Shown here: positions 1 to 9,113 of the stretch, piece by piece
Numbering within the stretch: the first letter of the stretch is position 1
Layout: each line of letters starts with the position of its first letter
Source of the DNA: Limibacter armeniacum
Lineage (GTDB): Bacteria > Bacteroidota > Bacteroidia > Cytophagales > Flammeovirgaceae
Assembly (NCBI RefSeq): GCF_036880985.1
Contig: NZ_JBAJNO010000003.1
Span: forward strand, 1-64,000
Direction: 5' to 3'
Length of the DNA: 64,000 bases
Position numbers and translations under genes: made by a program
The notes under the pieces: generated by a model
Seen by the model: only the letters and a program-made list of their open reading frames with translations
What the model was told of the DNA's origin: nothing
Database searches by the model: none

Positions 1-811
1 GGGCTCTGATAAGTAATGCCCCTTGTCCAAAATAGTTAAGTACAAGTCCAGGCAAGACCACAAAAAACCATGCTTGACGAATAGCCTTTTTTCCAAAATG
101 CCCTAAATCAGCATAGAGTGCCTCCCCTCCTGTAACTACTAGAAATACGGCACCCAGCACATATAAACTTTCAAAGCCTTCCACAGAAAGAAACTTTATA
201 GCCAATACAGGGTTTAAGGCAACCAAAATGTCTGGATACTTGAGGATATGGACAACACCCAACACACCTAGTATTGAAAACCAAAGCAACATAACAGGTC
301 CAAACAACATCCCTACTTTGGCTGTCCCAAATTGCTGCCCTAAAAAAAGTACCACAAGAATCAGGGTTGTAAGTGGCGGAGCTAGGTTCTCAAATGCAGG
401 ATTGATCACTTTGAGACCTTCTACTGCACTCAAGACAGAGATCGCAGGCGTTAACAACCCATCTCCATATAAAAGGGCTGCACCAAAAAGTCCTATCAAC
501 AAGATAAATGTTTTCCCTAACCTTTTATCACCAAGACTGGTAAGAGCCGATTGCATCAACGCCAATACCCCTCCTTCCCCATGGTGGTCAGCTTTTAAAA
601 CAACAAACAGGTATTTAACACTTACAATCAATATCAATAACCAGAAAATCAAGGATAATATTCCCATCACATTATCCGGATTCAGTGTTGTAGCATGTTT
701 ACCATTGAAACACTCCCGAAAGGCATAAAGTGGTGATGTACCAATATCCCCGTAGACGATACCGAGGGCTGCTAAAGCCAGAACTGATTGCTTGGATGGT
801 GTTTTCGACAT
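1..811 (-). CDS. kup: Kup-type potassium transporter, 5' part
   Basis: Low-affinity K+/H+ symporter of the KUP/HAK/KT family in the inner membrane. Translating the minus strand from the ATG at 811 gives an open frame of 270 codons that runs off the left edge. Near the N-terminus it reads ALGIVYGDIGTSPLYAFREC, the KUP signature. Later it has HGEGGVLALM, ALLYGDGLLTPAISVLSAVE, and NYFGQGALLI close to the edge. Several hydrophobic membrane segments are visible. Full-length KUP proteins have about 620-660 residues, so roughly the first 40 percent is present. The family is clear from the motifs. The gene faces away from the methyltransferase at 1014, leaving a shared 200-bp intergenic region that contains a copy of the hairpin repeat. 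Confidence 0.93.
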   Translation of the reverse strand, partial: MSKTPSKQSVLALAALGIVYGDIGTSPLYAFRECFNGKHATTLNPDNVMGILSLIFWLLILIVSVKYLFVVLKADHHGEGGVLALMQSALTSLGDKRLGKTFILLIGLFGAALLYGDGLLTPAISVLSAVEGLKVINPAFENLAPPLTTLILVVLFLGQQFGTAKVGMLFGPVMLLWFSILGVLGVVHILKYPDILVALNPVLAIKFLSVEGFESLYVLGAVFLVVTGGEALYADLGHFGKKAIRQAWFFVVLPGLVLNYFGQGALLIRA

Positions 812-898
812 CGTACCCTAGTATAAGTTGTGTTGTTTGAGGTTTACATAAAGCTAACCTTGATTTAGTGATTGGCAAAATGCCTTTTCAAACTAATG

Positions 899-970
899 GT
901 ACGCCCTTTCAGTTTATAAAATCTTAGATTAGTACTACCTTGAGTAAATCCTAGCTAGCACTTACAATAG
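899..970 (+). repeat. dispersed hairpin repeat, copy A
   Basis: Shares with the other copies the string TTTATAAAATCTTAGATTAG followed by TACTACCTTGAGTAAAT. It lies 44 bp before the methyltransferase ATG and in the same direction. The central part looks shortened relative to the copies at 33.7, 37.2 and 38.4 kb, because the loop and 3' arm are partly fused. The terminal inverted repeats are therefore poorly kept. Confidence 0.5.
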
Positions 971-1013
971 CAGGAACTTACCAGAGAAAATAACAATACA
1001 TTGAAATAATAAC

Positions 1014-1649
1014 ATGACAGAGTTTTGGGAATCGAGTTTTAAGGATAAACAAACAATGTGGGGATTTGAACCTGCTGATGCTGCAATTTCAACTCTTGAC
1101 TTATTTAAAAATAAGAAATTAAAGGAAATATTAATCCCTGGGTTTGGATACGGCAGGAATGCACAAATTTTCACTGAAAATGGCTTCAACGTTACAGGAA
1201 TTGAAATTTCAGAAACGGCAATTGATTTAGCAAAAAAACACTATGGCAATATCGTAAATGTGTATCATGGAAGTGTCAGCGAGATGCCATTTGACCAAAA
1301 GTTATATGATGGCATTTTTTGTTATGCATTAATTCATTTACTAAATGAAGAAGAAAGAGCTAAACTGATTGCGGATTGTTATAACCAACTTCGAATTGGT
1401 GGATACATGGTATTTGTTGCAATTTCAAAGAATACCGCCACATATGGAGAAGGTATAGAACTAAGTAAAGACAGATTCAAGACCAAGCATGGAGTTAATC
1501 TATTCTATTATGATCTAGCAGCAATAGAGAATGAGTTTGGCCAATATGGATTGAGTGAAACTGAAGAAATTAGTGAACCTGCAAAAAATATAGGCAACAA
1601 GCCTTCACAAAAATTTTGGCAAATTACCTGTACTAAAAAGGAACAGTAA
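1014..1649 (+). CDS. class I SAM-dependent methyltransferase
   Basis: A 211-residue cytoplasmic methyltransferase of the Methyltransf_11/TehB-like type. The glycine-rich SAM loop is seen as LIPGFGYGRNAQIF (about residues 41-54). The acidic end of strand beta2 follows in VTGIEISETAI, then a post-motif region with YDGIFCYALIHLL and a C-terminal GGYMVFVAISK. The N-terminus (WESSFKDKQTMWGFEPADA) matches the thiopurine/TehB-like group of small methyltransferases. The substrate cannot be read from the sequence. The gene stands alone, with no partner on its strand closer than 86 bp, and a hairpin repeat copy precedes it. This fits cassette-like accessory cargo. The ATG at 1014 is the first in frame. 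Confidence 0.85.
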   Translation: MTEFWESSFKDKQTMWGFEPADAAISTLDLFKNKKLKEILIPGFGYGRNAQIFTENGFNVTGIEISETAIDLAKKHYGNIVNVYHGSVSEMPFDQKLYDGIFCYALIHLLNEEERAKLIADCYNQLRIGGYMVFVAISKNTATYGEGIELSKDRFKTKHGVNLFYYDLAAIENEFGQYGLSETEEISEPAKNIGNKPSQKFWQITCTKKEQ

Positions 1650-1735
1650 AACGCTTCAGATTGATTTTTAAACTAAAACCAACAGTCCAAACTTGTGTCA
1701 TAACAGCTTGATACTGCTTGTACTTAACCTAACAA

Positions 1736-2320
1736 ATGAATAAGCTAATTGCAATAATTCTAATATTGGTCATTGGGCCAATTCTTGGAGGGGTTTATGG
1801 GATTCTTCATGACCAAATCACCTATTCCATCTCAGAGGAGTATTATACAAAGTTTAAGTTTATACAATTTGGACTTGAAAACTGGGGATTAGGACAAAAT
1901 ATCGGATCAGGTAAAAATCCGGAGATACAGTTAGAGAACCCTAGATTTGGAGTTACCATCATAGGAATATTGGCTACATGGTGGGTAGGACTTATTATAG
2001 GGGTGTTTCTTGGTCTTGTAGGGTTCATCCATAAAAATGGAAATGAGATGTTCAAGGTTACCCTAAAAGCAATTATGGTAACTATGGGAGTCGCATTAAT
2101 AACTGGCTTTATTGGGCTTTTATATGGACAATTTTTTCTGGATGAAGTTCCTCCGTATTGGTTTTTACCTGACCATACAAATGACAGGAAAAGCTTTATA
2201 GCCATTGGCTCAATGCATAATTTCAGCTACTTGGGAGGACTAATTGGATTAATTGCAGGTGTGATATTTAGTATCCTCCAAAAAAGAAAAAATAAACGCA
2301 TGATAACTCAAAATTCCTGA
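1736..2320 (+). CDS. small multi-pass membrane protein of unknown function
   Basis: 194 residues. Hydrophobic segments lie at about 3-22, 73-98, 108-130 and 160-182, so four transmembrane helices are likely. A polar loop rich in Asn and Gly lies between the first two and a basic tail RKRKNKR sits at the end. I do not recognise the family. Its stop codon overlaps the start of the next gene by one base (TGATG), so the two are translationally coupled and probably one unit. The N-terminal hydrophobic segment could be an uncleaved signal anchor. Nothing in the sequence points to a substrate or partner beyond the coupled MepB-like protein. Confidence 0.7.
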   Translation: MNKLIAIILILVIGPILGGVYGILHDQITYSISEEYYTKFKFIQFGLENWGLGQNIGSGKNPEIQLENPRFGVTIIGILATWWVGLIIGVFLGLVGFIHKNGNEMFKVTLKAIMVTMGVALITGFIGLLYGQFFLDEVPPYWFLPDHTNDRKSFIAIGSMHNFSYLGGLIGLIAGVIFSILQKRKNKRMITQNS

Positions 2321-2871
2321 TGCATAAAACGTCAGCAGATACTCCAATTAACAATAACCAATTGATGATTAAAGCATTATATCAAATAGAAAACACGCTC
2401 TTAAATTATAATGGGCTGAAAATAAAAAACGTTGTTCAAGACCATGAATGTCAAGAATATTTTGGGTTTAACTTCCAAATAAACAAGCTCAACATAAAAT
2501 TTAGAAAAGCGAAAGTCACTCCTAAAAAAACGGGGCTGTTTGTCTCCTTATGGAAAAGAAACGCAACAGGACAAACAGCGCCTTTTAGCATAAATGACAA
2601 TTTCGATTATTATATCATCGCAACGGAACAAGATCACCAATTCGGGTTTTTCCTTTTCCCAAAACAAGTTTTAAGCGACAATCAAATATTAACCAAGCAC
2701 AATAAAGAAGGTAAACGGGGTTTCAGGGTCTATGCAGATTGGAATACACCCAACAACAAACAAGCTCAAAAAAGCAAAAATTGGCAAGAAAAGTATTTTA
2801 TAGATTTGACCAATACCGAAAATAAGTGTGTTGAAAAACTTAATTCAATTCTGCCCATCACTTGTCTGTAA
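2320..2871 (+). CDS. MepB family protein
   Basis: 183 residues. The family is named after staphylococcal MepB, which sits beside the MepA multidrug efflux gene. Its biochemical role is not established. The characteristic run is visible: KVTPKKTGLFVSLWKRN, then APFSINDNFDYYIIA, GFFLFPKQVL, and KEGKRGFRVYADW with a late NWQEKYF. The protein is soluble, with no signal peptide or membrane segment. It starts on the ATG that overlaps the stop codon of the upstream membrane protein gene, so the pair forms an operon. A strong hairpin terminator follows at 2922. Confidence 0.85.
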   Translation: MHKTSADTPINNNQLMIKALYQIENTLLNYNGLKIKNVVQDHECQEYFGFNFQINKLNIKFRKAKVTPKKTGLFVSLWKRNATGQTAPFSINDNFDYYIIATEQDHQFGFFLFPKQVLSDNQILTKHNKEGKRGFRVYADWNTPNNKQAQKSKNWQEKYFIDLTNTENKCVEKLNSILPITCL

Positions 2872-2921
2872 TATGAATGGGATACACTAATTGTTCATCA
2901 CATTTAATCAGCATTCAAACA

Positions 2922-2966
2922 AAAGGTATAGCCCATTCCTACTCAAATAGTAATGGCTATACCTTT
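2922..2966. terminator. bidirectional hairpin terminator
   Basis: The arms AAAGGTATAGCC and GGCTATACCTTT pair perfectly over 12 bp around a 21-base loop. They lie between the convergent MepB gene (+) and sulfatase gene (-), and A/T runs on both sides fit termination in both directions. Confidence 0.75.
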
Positions 2967-3022
2967 ATAATATTCAGCATCATAATGTCCTGCTATTGAC
3001 TACAAACATTTGTATGCTTAAC

Positions 3023-5347
3023 CTATCTACTTAAGTCTAATCGGATATTGGTTAGGTTACCCTTAAAATGAAAAGGAGTATCGTAGTTATCATCAATCGG
3101 GGTGCCGCCATCCATACCGATATCTTGCGTTTCATCCAAAGAGTACTTGATAGGTGTCGTCTGATCAATCTTACCTTCACCTACTACCTTGCCATCCACA
3201 AGGAGCTTCACTGTACCACTCTTACCAAACTCCTTTTCACCACCATTATAGGTAAAGTCTGCCTTGACCTCATGCTTTCCGGCAGGTACTTTTGAAGTAG
3301 AATTGATGGTATAGCGCTTCAGGTCAATGTAATTGTGGGAGAAATAAAGTTGACCATCTTTCAGGTAAAATGCCCAACCTGCTGTATTGCCGCCTTGCGT
3401 GAAGATCATCCCATTACTATTTTCATCCACCTCCACATCTGCCGTAATCGAGAAGGATTTGTTCTTCAGGTCAGGGGCAGTTGCTTCCGGCAACCCGCTG
3501 ATAGGAGAAGGATAAACAAAGTGAGTTCTACCTGCACTTGGGTTGGGCTTACCTGTCATCTCTGCCGAAAAGCGTTCCGCTCCTCGCCAGTCCAGCGGCA
3601 GTACATTGTACTTGCTCGCCTGTGCCCACCACAAAGCTTTTAGCTCTTCCAACTTTGCAGGTTCGGACTTTGCCAAATCAGTAGCCTGAGAAAAATCCTT
3701 GTCAATATTGTAAAGTTCCCACTTGGCTTCAAATGGGTCATAGTTATCCCTTACCGGATTCCATGGTTCAAACGAAAGGCTGGCAGCCCACCAACCATCC
3801 TTGTAGATGCCCCGGTTGGCAAACATTTCAAAGTATTGCATGGTATGGCTTTCCTTGGCTTTGCCATCGGTCAAACTTTCCATAAAGCTACGTCCTTCCA
3901 TGGGCTTCTGTGGTACCCCATTGACCATATTAGGCTCTTCTAGTCCCACTACCTCCAAAATAGTTGGCGCTATATCCACCACATGGGTAAACTGATTCCT
4001 GATCGCTTTGCTTTCCTTGATCTTCTTGGGCCATGAGATTATCATCGGGTTTCTTACTCCTCCTAAATGACTGGCTACCTGCTTGGTCCATTGGAATGGT
4101 GTATTCATCGCCCAAGCCCACTCAGCAGGGAAATGGTTGAAGTGTTTTTCCGTTCCCAACTCATCAATATGAGGCAGCACTTCCTCATAAGTAGTCTCAT
4201 GGGCATTGAAGAATGCAATCTCATTCATACAGCCTTCCAATCCTCCCTCTGCCGAAGAACCATTATCACCCACGATATAAATGATCATGGTATTTTCAGC
4301 ATCCGGCAAGGTCTTGACATAGTCCATCACCCGCCCTACCTGAGCATCGGCATGTGCCCCATAGGCAGCAAAAATTTCCATCATATGGCTGTACAGCTTT
4401 TTCTGGTCGGCATTCAGGCTCTCCCATGCCGGCAGACTTTTGGGACGGGTTGTCAGCTTGGCATCGGCAGGGATTACCCCCATCTCTTTTTGACGCTTGA
4501 AGGTCTCTTCCCGATACTTATCCCAGCCCATATCAAACTTGCCTTTAAACTTGTCAATCCATTCTTTCGGTGCCTGATGTGGACTGTGTGTTGCAGCCAA
4601 AGCCAAATAAACAAACCAAGGCTTTTCAGGCTCAAATGCCTCTGCCTTTTGCAAGTACGCAATGGTCTTGTCTGCAAGGTCTGCACTCAGGTGATAGTTC
4701 GGGTCATCTGGACGCTCTATTGGGTTCAGGTTTTCGATCAGGTCCGCCTTGAACTGGTTGATATCTCCCGCATTAAAGCCATAGAAGTAATTAAATCCCA
4801 ATCCTGTGGGCCAGTGGTCAAAAGGTCCCAATGGACCTGTCTCATATACGGGTGTATTGTGGTTTTTTCCAATCCAAGCGGTGGCATAGCCATTTTGTCT
4901 CAGTATTTCGGCAATGGTAGCCGTACTTTTCGGGATTACACCAGTATAGCCGTCATATCCGGTAGCCAGCTCTGTAATAATACCTGTACCGGAAGACTGG
5001 TGGTTTCGCCCAGTCAGTAAGGCAGCTCGGGTAGGTGAGCAAAGCGCTGTCGTATGGAAACGATTATAGATCACGCCCTTCTCTGCCAGCTTTTCCATAT
5101 TGGGTGAAGGTACCCCTCCACCGCTTACAGCAAACTGGCCAAACCCGGCATCGTCTATCAGGACAAGCAAAATGTTGGGAGCGCCTTCCGGTGGTTTGGC
5201 AGGCTGTGGAAACTTGGCAGGGTCACTGTCCTTGAAGGTCGTCCCCACGACACCCTTGAATCGGTATTCCGGTCGAGGTAAGACTTCCTGTGCAAAGGCA
5301 CGTGGTACGTACACTAGCAACAGCAACATAAAAATAGTAGGTTTCAT
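3023..5347 (-). CDS. secreted arylsulfatase
   Basis: 774 residues, a sulfatase family hydrolase exported by an N-terminal signal peptide (about residues 1-19, ending RAFA|QE). The N-terminal metal site LIDDAGFG contains D65 and D66. The sulfatase signature CSPTRAALLTGR begins at C103, the residue converted to formylglycine. A later IVGDNGSSAEGG gives the second metal-site Asp/Asn. The last ~150 residues (from about 625) look like a beta-sandwich domain, as in large bacterial arylsulfatases of the AtsA type. The protein probably removes sulfate esters from sulfated polysaccharides or aryl sulfates in the periplasm. It stands alone and faces a long non-coding gap. No anaerobic maturase or FGE gene lies nearby. 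GC content is visibly higher than in the flanks. Confidence 0.93.
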   Translation of the reverse strand: MKPTIFMLLLLVYVPRAFAQEVLPRPEYRFKGVVGTTFKDSDPAKFPQPAKPPEGAPNILLVLIDDAGFGQFAVSGGGVPSPNMEKLAEKGVIYNRFHTTALCSPTRAALLTGRNHQSSGTGIITELATGYDGYTGVIPKSTATIAEILRQNGYATAWIGKNHNTPVYETGPLGPFDHWPTGLGFNYFYGFNAGDINQFKADLIENLNPIERPDDPNYHLSADLADKTIAYLQKAEAFEPEKPWFVYLALAATHSPHQAPKEWIDKFKGKFDMGWDKYREETFKRQKEMGVIPADAKLTTRPKSLPAWESLNADQKKLYSHMMEIFAAYGAHADAQVGRVMDYVKTLPDAENTMIIYIVGDNGSSAEGGLEGCMNEIAFFNAHETTYEEVLPHIDELGTEKHFNHFPAEWAWAMNTPFQWTKQVASHLGGVRNPMIISWPKKIKESKAIRNQFTHVVDIAPTILEVVGLEEPNMVNGVPQKPMEGRSFMESLTDGKAKESHTMQYFEMFANRGIYKDGWWAASLSFEPWNPVRDNYDPFEAKWELYNIDKDFSQATDLAKSEPAKLEELKALWWAQASKYNVLPLDWRGAERFSAEMTGKPNPSAGRTHFVYPSPISGLPEATAPDLKNKSFSITADVEVDENSNGMIFTQGGNTAGWAFYLKDGQLYFSHNYIDLKRYTINSTSKVPAGKHEVKADFTYNGGEKEFGKSGTVKLLVDGKVVGEGKIDQTTPIKYSLDETQDIGMDGGTPIDDNYDTPFHFKGNLTNIRLDLSR

Positions 5348-6258
5348 ATTCGTTATCAGTTAGATCTAAAGAGGCAAAACAGAAAGGAGTGAATACCTAA
5401 CAGGTAGCTAATAAGATACTTTTAGAGTTGACTTCAATAGCTAAATCAAGTGCATCAACAAAATGTAAAATGAAGTAAAAAAGAAGGGTATTTATCTATA
5501 CTAAAGAAGTAGCCTTTTATGCTATATTATAAGTTTTCAAATTGAGCATTTATTTTAATAAATATATTTTCAGTACAAAACCCCATTCAATAACATTATA
5601 TACAATCACAGAGTTCAAACTTTATTGCAATAAAAACTGCCCAACATACTTATATAAAAATATTCATATGTATTAAAGTCAATTTACGATGAATATCAGA
5701 CTCAACTAAGTATTCTAATTGAAGTAATCACAATCCACCTTCCCCACTGTTTACGCTGTTTATCAGATAAAGTCATCCTGAAAAGTAACCATCACTTCTT
5801 GATTCCCTCATTATGAAATTTGTAACACAACGATAATTAAACACTAATAACCAAACACTTACCACTACAACTGACGCTTGTAAAACCTCCTTCTCTTCTT
5901 AAAAAGGGATCGTATAACCAACTTTCCTTATTGAAATGGTAACTAAAAAGTTTCATCACAACAGGCTCAGGACAATACCTGTTTAAGTCCTAAGATCTTT
6001 ATACCTACATTCCATTCATCGCAATTCTTGTTCTTCCTATCGCACTATTTTCTTTTGAAAAATCTATACGCTCTACTTTGACACTCAATAGAAATTATGA
6101 TCACTGGTTTTTAAGCGAACCTGATCGTCACGTGCTTTCTACTTTAAAAATTGTGCTAATGAAGACACCTGATTTTTATTACAGTGGATTTAAATCACAA
6201 ACAGCATAGAAAAAGTAGAATTACAACAAACTATTAATAAACTAAATACTAGGTAATT
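5348..6258. other. 911-bp intergenic gap, no gene seen
   Basis: Very AT-rich sequence between the divergent sulfatase (-) and DUF3500 gene (+). I see no open frame with coding character, no RNA gene and no repeat shared with the rest of the window. It should hold the promoters of both flanking genes. Confidence 0.6.
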
Positions 6259-7761
6259 ATGACCAAATTGCGGAACACAAAACTCCAAATCACCCACCGG
6301 GTAATTTTTCAAGCAGTGACAGCCCTTATTATTTCATCATTAGTTATACTTTCAGGTTGCAATGATGACGATGAAAACGTAGTAGATGAAGCCTCCATTA
6401 CATCCATAGATTGTAGCGGCGTCACTTTTGACTTGACTATAGACGGCCCAGATATTTCAGGTACAGCTACCGTTCCTTATTCCGGCGGAAATGGCGTGGC
6501 TTATGACACTGCAATGGTGATCTCTTCAACTGGTGTAATAGGCTATACTGCTACATTGGAAAGCGGTACGTTGGCGAGTGGCGAAGGTAACTTGGTCTTT
6601 GATATCACGGGTACATCCACAAATCAGATGGGCGGCGGCATCGCTTTCTTCAGTGTAGCTTTTGGAGGTCAGGCCTGCGTACTTGAGATGACACTTGATG
6701 GTGGATTCGATGGCGGCATGGAACCTGGCGCTGGTGGTCCTGGCGGAGACATGGGCGACATTGTGGACAACGGCTTCTCAGATGTTGAAGCGGTAGAAGT
6801 TACGGCTTGTTCTTCTGCTTCAGGAATTGAGAAGATCATTTGCCTTGCCGAATCTTTTATCGCATTGCTTGATGATGAAGAGTTGGCAATTGTACAGCTT
6901 GATTACTCAGTGGAAAATGCACAGAAATGGTCTAACCTACCAGAAGGAATGGCAGGAATCAGACTGGGACTTTCTCTGGGCGAAATGGATTCAACACAAG
7001 TGGCCTATGTAAAAGCCCTGCTGAAAGAAGTTACCGGAAGTAAAGCAAACGAAGGATGGGACGAACTGTATCAACACCTTATCGCTGACAATTACCTAGG
7101 TGACAATGGAGGCGGCAATACTTACGGCTCTCACAATTACTATTTTGCCTTGTTGGGAACACCATCTACCTCCGGCACTTTTGAGATCCAATTCGGAGGC
7201 CATCACTTTGCGCTTGCCAACACTTACATTGATGGAGAACTGGTGGGTGCTACTCCTTCTTTCCGTGGCATTGAACCATTCGGTACTTTCACTTACAATG
7301 GTGAATCTTACCAAACCATGAATGATGAGCAAGCAGCTATGGTGGCTATGCTGGCAGGACTGTCTTCTGACGAGCTGGCAACTGCTCAACTGAGTGGTAC
7401 ATTCGGTGATCTTGTAGCTGGCCCTCAGAATGATAACAATTTCCCTGCAACGCCTTCTGGACTGAACGTAGGTGGACTAACCTCTGCTCAGAAAGAACTG
7501 GTACTTGCCGTAATCGAAACTTACGTTGCTGACCTGTCTGATACTGAAGCTGAAAAAATCATGGACAAATATGAAAGCGAGATAGACGATACCTACATCG
7601 GATATTCAGGTACAACCAGCGTAACTGAAAGAAACGATTATGTCAGAATCGATGGCCCGTCTGTATGGATTGAGTACAGTACGCAGTCTGGCGTTATCCT
7701 GTCAGGCACACACCCTCACTCTGTATGGAGAGACAAGACATTTGATTACGGTGGAAATTAA
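6259..7761 (+). CDS. DUF3500 family lipoprotein
   Basis: 500 residues. The N-terminus carries a lipoprotein signal with lipobox LSGC (Cys at about residue 34), followed by an acidic DDDE stretch and an Ig-like or adhesin-like region up to about residue 150. A Gly-rich linker (GGMEPGAGGPGGDMGD) leads to the DUF3500 part. That part shows FEIQFGGHHFALANTY, TPSFRGIEPFGTFTYNGESY and NDEQAAMVAMLAGLSSDELA, the family hallmarks. The closely paired histidines could bind metal, but this is inference. It heads a same-strand cluster with a HupE/UreJ-type membrane protein and a TonB receptor, a pairing that suggests surface metal capture. A weak terminator separates it from the next gene, so it may be transcribed partly on its own. 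Confidence 0.8.
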   Translation: MTKLRNTKLQITHRVIFQAVTALIISSLVILSGCNDDDENVVDEASITSIDCSGVTFDLTIDGPDISGTATVPYSGGNGVAYDTAMVISSTGVIGYTATLESGTLASGEGNLVFDITGTSTNQMGGGIAFFSVAFGGQACVLEMTLDGGFDGGMEPGAGGPGGDMGDIVDNGFSDVEAVEVTACSSASGIEKIICLAESFIALLDDEELAIVQLDYSVENAQKWSNLPEGMAGIRLGLSLGEMDSTQVAYVKALLKEVTGSKANEGWDELYQHLIADNYLGDNGGGNTYGSHNYYFALLGTPSTSGTFEIQFGGHHFALANTYIDGELVGATPSFRGIEPFGTFTYNGESYQTMNDEQAAMVAMLAGLSSDELATAQLSGTFGDLVAGPQNDNNFPATPSGLNVGGLTSAQKELVLAVIETYVADLSDTEAEKIMDKYESEIDDTYIGYSGTTSVTERNDYVRIDGPSVWIEYSTQSGVILSGTHPHSVWRDKTFDYGGN

Positions 7762-7790
7762 TTTTTTCCACTGCTGAAACATTCAGTGAC

Positions 7791-7817
7791 AACCTGCCCT
7801 CCTGCTGAGGGCAGGTT
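7791..7817 (+). terminator. GC-rich hairpin, possible attenuating terminator
   Basis: The inverted repeat AACCTGCCCTC and GAGGGCAGGTT surrounds a 5-base loop, 30 bp after the DUF3500 stop. The following T run is poor (GCTTTC), so termination may be partial and allow read-through into the HupE gene. Confidence 0.6.
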
Positions 7818-7910
7818 GCTTTCAACCAATATGATAACAAATCCGTCCGACTTCAGGTGCAGGTACATTTCTGCAAGGTGATCGGGCAGCATTACTTATT
7901 GAATACCAGT

Positions 7911-9104
7911 ATGCATTTCAGAAAGCTATGGCATGTATCACTTTTGCTGCTACCTGCCTTCATGATACTACCCTCAAAAATTTTGGCTCACCCCATGCCC
8001 AATACGGTGGTGGAACTTTCCGTTTCAGATCATTCTGTTTTTGGTGTGGCAAAGATGCCTTTTATAGTTTGGATGGATGCCACCAAAAGCACTGAAGAGA
8101 AAGTTGACAGCACACAGATCGTAGGTTATTTCCAGCAACATATCAAGGCGCTATCAGGGAATGACGTTTGGAAAACCAACATCAGTGGCTTTAAGACGAT
8201 CGAAGAGTTTGACCGTGAAGTTGGTAAGTATACTGAACTGGAGATTTATTTTGAGCTGACACCTTCTACCCCATCGGCACTTCACCAGTTTGATTTTGCC
8301 TATGATGCCATCATTCATGAGGTACTCACCCACAAGATTCTCATTTACCTGAAATATGACTGGAACAGCGGGATGATCACAGATGAGGCTACCAGACCTG
8401 TTGGCGTTATAGCGACAGATTTTAAATTGGGAAAATGCCTGCCACTGAAGATTGACATTGATGGCGGAAGCTGGATCAAAGGCACTTGGGCCATGTTTTT
8501 ATTTGGAATGGAACATATCCGTGTTGGGTTGGACCATATTCTTTTCCTGCTCACGTTGTTGATCGTCTCGCCGCTGGCAGTCTTTGATAAAAGGTGGACA
8601 GGCTTTGAAGGCTATAGGCACACCCTCTTCCGATTTCTGAAAATAAGTATTGCCTTTACAATTGGCCATTCAATCACATTGCTTGTTGGCAGCTTTGACC
8701 TGATTCCTTTCCGTGCTCAGTATATCGAAGTTCTGATTGCCCTATCCATCCTGATATCTGCCATTCACTGCATCAAACCTGTTTTTGTAAAGAAAGAGGC
8801 TTGGGTGGCGGCCGGCTTCGGGCTTATCCATGGTTTGGCATTTTCGATTTCACTTTCATCCATGAACCTCGGATGGCAGGCAAGGTTACTGAGTGTTGTC
8901 GGATTCAACCTTGGCATCGAAAGCATGCAGCTTATCATTATGGTTTGCTTCTTTCCCTTACTGATCACCAGCAAATGGAAATTTTACCCAGCCTTCAGGG
9001 TTGCCTTTGCCATCATCACAGGCATCACTGCCGTGGCGTGGATTTTTGAACGCGTTCTGGAGAAAGAAAATTTCATTACCGAGATCGCTAATTCTATTTT
9101 ATAA
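7911..9104 (+). CDS. HupE/UreJ family membrane protein
   Basis: 397 residues if started at the ATG at 7911. A GTG at 7857 would add 18 residues ahead of a good signal peptide, so I prefer 7911. The signal sequence ends near ILAHPMPN. The N-terminal half is a soluble, probably periplasmic domain. The C-terminal half has 6-7 membrane segments and begins with the HupE/UreJ_2 signature FGMEHIRVGLDHILFLL. Later helices carry AFTIGHSITLL and AAGFGLIHGLAFS, where the paired His residues are typical of this family of nickel/cobalt-type permeases. It lies 10 bp before a TonB receptor and 150 bp after a DUF3500 lipoprotein. Metal transport is inferred from the family and the context. The actual metal is unknown. 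Confidence 0.85.
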   Translation: MHFRKLWHVSLLLLPAFMILPSKILAHPMPNTVVELSVSDHSVFGVAKMPFIVWMDATKSTEEKVDSTQIVGYFQQHIKALSGNDVWKTNISGFKTIEEFDREVGKYTELEIYFELTPSTPSALHQFDFAYDAIIHEVLTHKILIYLKYDWNSGMITDEATRPVGVIATDFKLGKCLPLKIDIDGGSWIKGTWAMFLFGMEHIRVGLDHILFLLTLLIVSPLAVFDKRWTGFEGYRHTLFRFLKISIAFTIGHSITLLVGSFDLIPFRAQYIEVLIALSILISAIHCIKPVFVKKEAWVAAGFGLIHGLAFSISLSSMNLGWQARLLSVVGFNLGIESMQLIIMVCFFPLLITSKWKFYPAFRVAFAIITGITAVAWIFERVLEKENFITEIANSIL

Positions 9105-9113
9105 ACAATCAGC

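Noticed and set aside
228-728. Long + strand frame over the left edge
   Set aside because: It is the complement of the Kup gene, whose motifs are unmistakable on the minus strand.
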